Position numbers and translations under genes: made by a program | In this document: positions 23,614 through 31,334 of the stretch, one piece after another | How the letters are laid out: each line of letters begins with the position of its first letter | How positions within the stretch are numbered: position 1 is the stretch's first letter | Notes under the pieces: generated by a model | What the model was told of the DNA's origin: nothing | Database searches by the model: none | The model's input: only the letters and a program-made list of their open reading frames with translations | Assembly: GCF_000003605.2 (NCBI RefSeq) | Contig: NW_003106595.1 | Location: forward strand, 539,069 to 570,402 | Source of the DNA: Saccoglossus kowalevskii | Lineage: Eukaryota > Hemichordata > Enteropneusta > Harrimaniidae | Reading direction: 5' to 3' | Length of the DNA stretch: 31,334 nucleotides

Positions 23614-26050
23614 ATGAATACCGAGTTCTGTTATCGCGGCCGTGGCAATGTAACCAGTCTCTCATGTGAATGTAGCGACAAGCCTCCGGAATTCAAATTA
23701 CCAAAGCCGCAGTACTGTCACGGAGGCAACGCTACGCAAATGGGTAAGATTTGTTTATCACAAGATACGATGTGGGATTGACTTTTTTTTCTTAATTCTC
23801 GGTGAGTCATTAATGTATTAATAATTAAAGAAAAAAACAAACAAATAAATTCTATATATGTATGTGCATATATCCACTCTCTCCTCAAATGTGTTTTTAT
23901 TTTATTTCAGATTCGCAGAATCTCCTCATCGCATGCATCGTCTTGGCCGTACTTTTCATAATAATCATCATAGTGATTGTCGTAATGGTAAAAAAAAGAC
24001 AAAATCAGAGGTAAGATACACACGTGTTTATACCATCGTGCCAATCAGCATGCGAATATCTGATAACAACTGTTGGTTACCGATCTGCAGTGACAATATT
24101 GTCCGCAGGCTTATTCATAAACAGGGACACGTGCATATCATGATGTAATATCAACAGCAACAAACATCGCAGTTATTTTATCTTCGGATACCGAACGACC
24201 GATTGCACGCGCACAAAACGTGAATAAGTGTGACAAATTATAGAAGCAGCAGTATACACAGTGATGACGGATTGTAATACATGATGCCACTATGGTAATC
24301 TAGCCTGACAAAGTCGCGTGAGTTGCGCCCTCCGCAGTGCTCCAAACCCAACACACGAACACGAACGATGTAGTTTTCCACTTCCCCGACGATTTTTTGA
24401 GACTTCACATTTTAATGCCTCTTTCTAAGTACCCTTTGCTAATATTGAATCAAATTGAAATAAATTTCCGTTAATGCTACATATCTCACAGCTGTATCTC
24501 AATTTTCTACCCCGTTGTTTTACAGGAAAGGCGACACGTCAGTGATGTTGAATGCCTCCAGACCAATAACGAACAGTCAGTCAAGTGCGCAACCTCGGTA
24601 TAATATGGACAGGACAGACAACCCAGTATATGAGAGGGATTTGGACAGCGAGGCACAGGTACGCGTCACGAAATAAAGTTAATGTTATCCAGTATAAACG
24701 ATGCAGCTGAGACTGTTTCAGCGGTCTTCCGTGCAATTTAATTTCTGTTGGTCTCCTCTAGTTCATGAACAGAGCAAGTTGGTGAACGTGGCCTTATTTG
24801 TGACATATTAAATTGAATACGAGCAGCAAACGTATTACACAGACACGGTTTGCTTCTCTCCCGACACCGTGACTCATTTGCGCTTTCTAGAATAGTGTTC
24901 GTGTACTCCGGAAAAAGACAATATAATCCGAATGTGACGTACCATTCTTTGTAATCATGTGTTGCTAACGAACACGCCATCTACGTCCGCATGTGGTTGT
25001 TACAGGTTGTGATCATATGAACTTCAAACATTACTATCATGACATAGTCATCACATTGTACTATGGGTAATTCGCATATGAGTAATCCCAAATACCCAGA
25101 TAGTGTAGTATATATGCGGCATATTTACGACCTTTTCTTCCATATACGTGCTGGTATTCATCACATCACAATTACATTGATATATTTAAAGTATCAAGCT
25201 TCATGTAATATTCGTTTTCCTATTATGACATATTGATTTTTATTAACTGATACATGGCCATCGACCGAAGACAGTAAATACGAAACATTTAAATTGTTTA
25301 CAATATTTCAGCGGATTTCCCTCCTAAGTTTCATAGCATTGAACTTGAATACAAAAGCAGCTAAACGCATTTTGAGTTTTAACTAATTCAATAAAATTAT
25401 TTACAGTTGGGTGGGACGCAGTAGTAGTGTGGGATATAGAGACATCTAATATGATTATAAAAGTTACACACTAATAAAAAATGCAACTTATTTTCAATAG
25501 AATTCATATTGCAAAGCTTGCACATGCATTGGCCTCTTTCTAGATCTAGATATTCGTTATGATGTGCAGTCTTGATGGAAATATCTCGTAACAGGGCAAA
25601 ATGATGATGAAACTACTCTCCGAGGCGCGCAATTCCCGGATGTAATATTTTACCTTCTCGACTTTCCAGCAAACATTTACAACTGTCCATACACGCTTAA
25701 AGACGATTTTGTCGAAGACTTTTTTGACTTTACAATTAAAATATACAAGTTTCAAATTATACGCCTTCCAATTAACTTTGCTTTTTCAGAACAAACGAAT
25801 CCAAAATTCTTCGCGTCTCTCCTCGTTAGACGGCCACTCGCTATCCACCCACTATCCGATAGGCACTGACAGAAGTGGCGACAGTGGATTTGTTGACAAT
25901 GCGAACACAGGAGACGATTTCCCGTTAAACAAAATGCCATCTTCACACGAGGAGGAGACCTCCCCTGGTTTCGCTCGAGGGAATGGGATGTTATGGAGGA
26001 ATCAACCCCAATGGCAACAAGGAGTTCAACAACGAACTGCCATGATTTGA
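23614..26050 (+). CDS. Gene C: single-pass membrane protein with Cys-containing outer segment and NPVY tail, 207 aa, 4 coding exons
   Basis: Family not recognised. Coding exons: 23578-23743 (ATG at 23614; in-frame TAA at 23608 fixes the start), 23911-24010, 24526-24658 and 25790-26050; phases 1, 2 and 0. Residues 1-45 hold Cys at 6, 18, 20 and 35 and N-glycosylation sites at N12 (NVT) and N39 (NAT). About 48-70 is a strongly hydrophobic helix, then KKRQNQR. There is no N-terminal signal peptide. The glycosylation sites and basic inner flank suggest a type III orientation, outside N-terminus and inside C-terminus. The tail is Ser-rich with TDNPVY (107-112), LSSLD (131-135), DRSGDSGF (148-155) and MLW (188-190). 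An adaptor or co-receptor role through PTB or endocytic partners is inference. It is paralogous to the gene ending at 19818 by intron phases and shared tail blocks. Confidence 0.8.
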
Positions 26051-26730
26051 ACAAAACTCACCCGGCACTCCCGACACCGAGATGCCAAACTACTAGCGTA
26101 TCTCTTCAAAAGCACCGCTTGATCAGAAAACTGATTCGGTCTTGTCTACCAAGAGCAGTACTTCCTCTCCTTGATGGTGCCCATGAGACTACGGTTTATA
26201 CAATATATTTATGTTTATATTGTTGTCTTTTTTCCGTGCAATAATTTAACTCCAATGTCAGGTCACGTGATGTCAGTGTACCGTATTGTCGATTGTTGTC
26301 GATTTCCATATATATATCTTTATTTATATTGTTGTACATACGTTACTTAAATATATGGGATAGAGCATATAAATGGTAGATTCTACGTTCAGTTGTTTTA
26401 ACTACATGTACACTCATTGGAGCTATTTCATGTATAACTGTCACAGGAATATGCTGCAGACAAAAACAAAAGAATGTGATAGGGATAAAATGTGCGCCCT
26501 CTGCCGGCATATTCAAACTTTTGTTTCGTTTTTCGTGAATTAATATTTTGGTTTGATATATAATTTGAAATAGAAAGGTGTCTATAATAAAATATGGAAG
26601 ATGCTAATTAAACATCTTGACACGAGGCCTGGAAACCAAACTATGCAAATGACAAAACCTGCTTTGTATATACAGCTATTTGATTGCAATGACTAGAAGG
26701 ATGCAATAAAACTAAGTAATAAAATAAAGT
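26051..26730 (+). other. 3' UTR of gene C with poly(A) signals
   Basis: AATAAA signals lie at 26586-26591 and 26705-26710, with further overlapping ones near 26718. No other coding signal was seen. The UTR is probably 0.55-0.7 kb, and alternative ends are likely. Confidence 0.5.
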
Positions 26731-28556
26731 TACGTTGTACATAATATATTTCATAGAATCACTCAATACACTAAACACTATTCATTCCTCTACATTCACC
26801 CGTATTTACTGGGCTTCCTATGTACACACTTTTCTCTGTACGTAATCACAAATCACATTTAGTAACTCTAAGTTTTATTAACAGTTAACCTAACTTTGAG
26901 TTAGTAATAGTTCGAGTTAGTGTCTATTTAGTTTTCAGATTATTGCGGAGAAGACCCACGGACCTACGAAACAATAGGAAGATAACAATGCCATATACCT
27001 GATATGACGTCATACTGATTATGGTGATAGACAGCGCCACCACTCACGATTTTCCAAATGAAATAGAAATTTGTCGGGGAGGGGGAACTTACAGCACCAA
27101 ACGGAAAGTTACGATACAAACGAATGACATTTCATAAACGACATTTTGGCTTCACAGATGCAACATGTACATGTAGTATGCTAAACACAATTCGGCGTAA
27201 TGGAATAAACATGAATTGACATAAAAATAACGTGAAATTTTCAATCATCATTGCGTAAGATAAGTAGAATACTAGTATGAATTTAAAAAAATAACTGTTT
27301 TTATTGAAATAAAATAAAATTTAAAAAAACACAATTTTGAATTGTAAAAATCAAATTAATAATTATATATTTTAATAGTATTGCTTGTCGGACTGGGTGC
27401 CGGACTGCCCAGTGTACAAAATTGGTCTCATTAGAATCAATCCACTGACAGCGGTTTGCAGGTGACATAATTAAAAAGACATTCCGGATAAAACATTGTT
27501 TAAATATGCAATGCCGTCATTTGAAGTTTGACACCAGCAGTCACTGCTGTCCAGCCACTTCATAACAACTTACTTTCTCACTTAAATTTAACATAACTAT
27601 AATACAGGGGATATATTCATGGGTATTTACGACAACAAATGTAGTTACTAAATTTGATTGTCTGCCTTGAAATACAAGGCAAAAACTACACATTTATGGT
27701 AGGGTAAGCTCTGGTTTGTTTAACTGCAAACTCCACGACCATGTCACAATAATACCACACATAAAATAAAGTTGCAACACCTTGCCCATGAAACAGACTT
27801 CTGGCAGACCCACACATTTGAGGGTTAACGGCGGACTTTTTATTGATTTGTCGCCTTTCTTTTGTCTAGATTCACGACGTCGTGCCGTCTTAAAAGCATA
27901 ATAAAACTATGAATTGTATAGCTATGCATTGAGAGTATGGTAAAGGAATTATTGTACTTCATATCTATTCTTTTTTAAATTTATGCATTGGGAGTTGGGG
28001 AAAATGAGTGACTCCGAATCCACATCATTTCCCAGAATGCCCTGCAGTTGATACATTTTACTGTGTTTTTTTCTGTTGAAACAATCATTTCTAATTATTT
28101 TTTAATACTTGACTTGAATCTTTATATTCTCCACATGATACAGATGTATGCGTATATTGTGAAAGCAAGGTATTTCTGTGTTTTTTTCGTGGCTGCTTAC
28201 TTGGGCGGTTATTGACGTATAAGTAAACAATGGCTGCAATGTTTATCACCATTGTCAATCTTTAATGGAAGACTACCGAGCGGGCTATTCGCCAATAATT
28301 ATTAACTTGGTTACACGTTTACAGCTGGACAAGGGCGGCCGAAGATGACCGTGGTCAAAGGGTCATGGTTCATAGCGTTAATTCAACCGCACTATGTGCA
28401 GTTATCAAAAGAAGTTGCGTTTTGCATGAAGGACACGTTTTCGAAAGAAAGTGTAGTTAAAACAAAAATTTTCATATAAACTTCGACATTGAGAAGATGA
28501 AAATCACCCATTCAAACTACACGGGACACAACATAGATATAACTAAAATATCTGAG
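26731..28556. other. Intergenic, no gene recognised
   Basis: AT-rich sequence without a long open frame, recognisable exon, RNA gene or inverted-repeat element by eye. Short A- and T-runs are common (for example around 27295-27370). Confidence 0.5.
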
Positions 28557-28630
28557 TGGCCGATATGGGGATCGAACCCACGACCTCAGCGTTATTAGCA
28601 CCGCGCTCTAACCAACTGAGCTAACCGGCC
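28557..28630 (-). tRNA. tRNA-Ile(AAT), copy 1
   Basis: A 74-nt cloverleaf reads leftward from GGCCGGT to ATCGGCC plus discriminator A. The D arm carries the A-box TAGCTCAGTTGG, the T arm carries the B-box GGTTCGATCCC. The anticodon loop CTAATAA gives AAT, read as IAU after modification. There is no intron. All stems close, with G-U pairs only in the acceptor, anticodon and T stems. The CCA end is not encoded, as expected in eukaryotes. A Pol III terminator (TTTT on the minus strand, plus-strand 28545-28548) follows 8 bases downstream. Confidence 0.97.
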
Positions 28631-29375
28631 AGTTCACGACGACGCTATTGTATTATTCAAATTTAAAAACAAAACGTACATTTCTAAAGAATAATAACAG
28701 TAAAATTATTGCCTGATACATACCTATTTGATAAAAAAGAACACTAAAACATTTTTACTGAGATCTAACCCTCGGACTACACCAGATAAATACTATGACA
28801 AACACTACGTTGTGCAGTTTGACAGACCGTGATTATAAGTCACAGTCACTTTGGGGTGAACATTAATAAATACTAATTAAAAAAAAAATCATTCGCTATA
28901 CGCAGATAAATAAACAAGTTATGAAACATGGCACCTAGTAAATCGACACCTTGTCGGTTTCAAATTTCGATTTTTTACCTTAAAACGCGAAACAAAAATT
29001 TTAGAGGGGATCGGGTGTTACGTTAATAACCATTGTTCATAATCGCTAACTTGATTTTATTCAAAACTGCACTAATCCCGCGTTTTCTGATGATATCCGA
29101 CGATTTCATGAACGAAAATGGCCAGCAGCCAGAATCGAGGGGGATTCGCTCAGAGGTCTGAGTAAATCAAGGAAATTCTCGCTGTTACCCGATTGACTGA
29201 AATGAGTATCATGCGCACTTGATTTAAAGATATTTAATGCAGTTTAACTACATCCAATTTTAGGTTGCATTTGTATATAGTTTGTTAGTCATTTTTGAAG
29301 GCCAGTTTGTTACCCTTGTGATAAGTTGTCCCCTATTTCAAAACAGAAAACCTTATATTGAAACAAAACATTGAG

Positions 29376-29449
29376 TGGCCGATATGGGGATCGAACCCAC
29401 GACCTCAGCGTTATTAGCACCGCGCTCTAACCAACTGAGCTAACCGGCC
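29376..29449 (-). tRNA. tRNA-Ile(AAT), copy 2
   Basis: Identical over all 74 nt to the copy ending at 28630, with the same anticodon, A-box and B-box. The terminator TTTT (plus-strand 29365-29368) lies 7 bases past the 3' end. Both flanks resemble those of the copy at 30758-30831, so these two arose by a duplication larger than the gene. Confidence 0.97.
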
Positions 29450-29570
29450 AGTTCACGGAATTATAGATGCACTGGTAAGTTTTAAAAACTAAACTTAGTT
29501 CAAAAACTGTGAGAAGAGTCGTAGTTTACTGATACTCAAAGTAAAACAACGTAAGTCATCGTAATTTGCT
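29450..29570. repeat. 5' flank of tRNA copy 2, duplicated at 30832-30957
   Basis: Blocks such as AGTTCACGGA, TTCAAAAACTGTGAGA and AGTAAAACAACGTAAGTCAT recur in the same order at 30832-30957, with small indels between them. This is the upstream side of the minus-strand tRNA genes. The similarity continues on the other side of each tRNA for roughly 70-90 bp. Confidence 0.8.
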
Positions 29571-29740
29571 GCTAACATATGACAACAAATAGACGCAATG
29601 CGTGCATACATGCCAAAGATCGCATTTCAAACTGTATTGACTTACGATAATGATATCGATAAACGGGAGTTTAAATATGTTCTTGTGCTGTTTTAATCAG
29701 GACAGCGCTCATGGTAACTATTAAATAAATGCGAATTTAT

Positions 29741-29754
29741 GTGTGTGTGTGTGT
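29741..29754. repeat. (GT)7 dinucleotide run
   Basis: A short perfect GT run between tRNA copies 2 and 3. The remaining sequence from about 29571 to 30670 shows no gene. Confidence 0.9.
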
Positions 29755-30757
29755 CCCCAACGCCATCCACGTTTATGATCAATATTAAACCTCAGACAAT
29801 AAAATAATAGTATGAGATTAAAAAAATGCGACTTTGTTTGTGTGTGCTCCAACCCTATATACACATAAGTATTGGATTCAACGGTGACTGGTTGGAGGAT
29901 TCACGATGAGCATGAAAGGTACATTGTATGTGTGAAGCTGGTACCTATGCTCCAAAATTGGGAAAAGCCTCTAAACACGTAGTACTCGTCGCCTTTAAAA
30001 TGTCACTCCCTATGTTACACCACTCTGACATGATAACGATGACAGTCTGGCTTCGATTTTTCCCTTTTTAGAATATACTTAGTATACCCATTTTATACTC
30101 ACTAAAACAGAAAATACGAGATGTTGTCATGAAGTGAAAAAATAATTAATCAACCCAAATCCAAAGCTGCTTAATTAACATTTATGAAGCTAATATATGG
30201 TAACACAGAGAAATAATAAGCTCAACAACTTTGAACTGAGCAATAAGCTATACAGTTCAATCACAGATTTCACTAAATTTTGTTCTCTTTGTATGACACG
30301 TTACCATTTATTGGTAATAGCAAAGTACTTTTGAATATTCCCCAATGTCAGAATTTTAGACAATTCAGCGAAATCATCGCACATAAATATCATCTTATAT
30401 GACGGATATATATATCATTCATAAAGGCCAATGGAGTGATACAAGTGAAATTAATATAATATTTATAATCATCACATAATTTACACAATAGTTTTTTTAT
30501 TTTGCACTATTTTATCCGGATGAAATGACTTTACACAAACATGCTTTTAAACGTCCAGTTTATAAAAAAAAAATACAAAAGAATCATGACTCTCTGAATC
30601 ATAACCACTTAAACAGACCATTTTCTCTGATATTTCGCAAAATATACACATCAAAATGCGTTACGTATTGGCCAGTTCAAAGATACTTATAAACTTTTGG
30701 GAATATTTTTCCCCTATTTGAACGACAGGAAACGTAACATTGAAACAAAATTTTGAG

Positions 30758-30831
30758 TGGCCGATATGGGGATCGAACCCACGACCTCAGCGTTATTAGC
30801 ACCGCGCTCTAACCAACTGAGCTAACCGGCC
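30758..30831 (-). tRNA. tRNA-Ile(AAT), copy 3
   Basis: The third identical 74-nt copy, anticodon AAT. The terminator TTTT (plus-strand AAAA at 30747-30750) lies 7 bases past the 3' end. The spacing from copy 2 is 1382 bp and from copy 1 to copy 2 is 819 bp, so the array is irregular. Confidence 0.97.
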
Positions 30832-31015
30832 AGTTCACGGAGATATAGCTACACTGTTAAAGATTTAAAAACTAAATCTAGTTCAAAAACTGTGAGAAAG
30901 ACCAATAGTCAGTTGTTAACTGATACTCAGAGTAAAACAACGTAAGTCATCACAACTTTCTGCAGGTGCAGTCAACGAAGCTGTTCGTGCAAAAAGTGTT
31001 CGCGAACGTTTTTCT

Positions 31016-31180
31016 GTGGGCAGGCAAAATTTAATTTAATCAGTGGGAGGGAGAAAAATTTGACTTAATATTTTGGGGAGTGGGTGTGGGTAATGCATTT
31101 TTGGAAGTGGGCAGGCAGAATTGTAAACATATGGTGGGCAGAAAATTATAACTATCAGTGGGTAAAAAGGAACTTGTGGT
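31016..31180. repeat. Degenerate ~27-bp tandem repeat with GTGGG starts
   Basis: GTGGG motifs begin at 31016, 31043, 31080, 31107, 31134 and 31158, with spacings of 27, 37, 27, 27 and 24. The best units read GTGGGCAGGCARAATT. Because 27 is divisible by three, the minus strand shows a repeating Leu-Pro-Thr peptide. I regard this as repeat-derived rather than a gene. Confidence 0.6.
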
Positions 31181-31221
31181 TACAATATCGGGAGGGAGAA
31201 TATAGAGATAATACCCGTAGA

Positions 31222-31334
31222 ATCCCGATGAATCGTCAGGTTGCCAGATTGGGTCAAGCGAGGTCAGTTGTGTCTTTGATATGATGAACGCCACCAAACA
31301 GCGAAGAGTTCAGTGCGACGAAGAAGCCGACAGG
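31222..31334 (+). CDS. Possible partial exon or gene start running off the window
   Basis: A plus-strand frame is open from 31222 to the window end, with two ATGs at 31281 and 31284 followed by NATKQRRVQCDEEADR. Upstream in the same frame the peptide reads SSGCQIGSSEVSCVFDM after a TAG near 31216. An acceptor-like ACCCGTAG precedes it. Composition becomes more coding-like and less AT-rich towards the edge. The family is not recognised; it may be chance. Confidence 0.22.

Noticed and set aside
25752-26054. 100-codon minus-strand frame over the last exon of gene C
   Set aside because: It is a shadow; the plus-strand exon has a good acceptor, correct phase and paralogue support.
28557-30831. 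Regularly repeated identical 74-bp units resembling a CRISPR-like or satellite array
   Set aside because: The units fold as tRNA-Ile with A- and B-boxes and Pol III terminators, and the spacing is irregular.

Overview
The window is nuclear DNA of a multicellular animal. Protein-coding information is broken into short exons with GT-AG introns. There are intron-less eukaryotic tRNA genes, AATAAA poly(A) signals, a decayed LINE, hAT-type and TTAA-type MITEs, and many microsatellites. The sequence is AT-rich with large non-coding spaces. An invertebrate, possibly a marine deuterostome, fits best, but nothing here fixes the species. There are no operons, CRISPR arrays or bacterial signals.

Layout. 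(1) 2015-7747, plus strand: fourteen exons of a sodium/solute symporter of the SLC5 family, closest in remembered features to the SMCT/SMVT branch (SLC5A8, SLC5A12, SLC5A6). All exon phases join cleanly to 543 codons plus a stop. Only the first exon or exons (start codon, first membrane helix) are not found. (2) 7748-11000: the SLC5 3' flank, a dead LINE reverse-transcriptase fragment (about 8880-9590) and a 692-bp foldback MITE (10092-10783) flanked by TTAA. A 125-bp relative of this MITE sits in an SLC5 intron. (3) About 11-20.6 kb: gene B, encoding a 227-residue single-pass membrane protein with a tiny outer segment and a long cytoplasmic tail with an NPAY motif. Its first coding exon is at 17320, with possible 5' untranslated exons upstream. 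(4) About 22.1-26.7 kb: gene C, a 207-residue single-pass membrane protein with a short cysteine-containing glycosylatable outer segment and an NPVY tail. (5) 26.7-28.5 kb: no gene recognised. (6) 28.5-31.0 kb: three identical tRNA-Ile(AAT) genes on the minus strand. (7) 31.0-31.33 kb: a degenerate 27-bp tandem repeat and a short open frame running off the window.

The most interesting point is that genes B and C look like diverged tandem duplicates. They share intron phases around the membrane exon and the NPxY exon, a TxNPxY motif just before a phase-0 intron, an LSxLD block and a late LW block. I do not recognise this as a named family. The NPxY motifs and basic stop-transfer sequences suggest small membrane-anchored adaptors or co-receptors that recruit PTB-domain or endocytic proteins; that role is inference.
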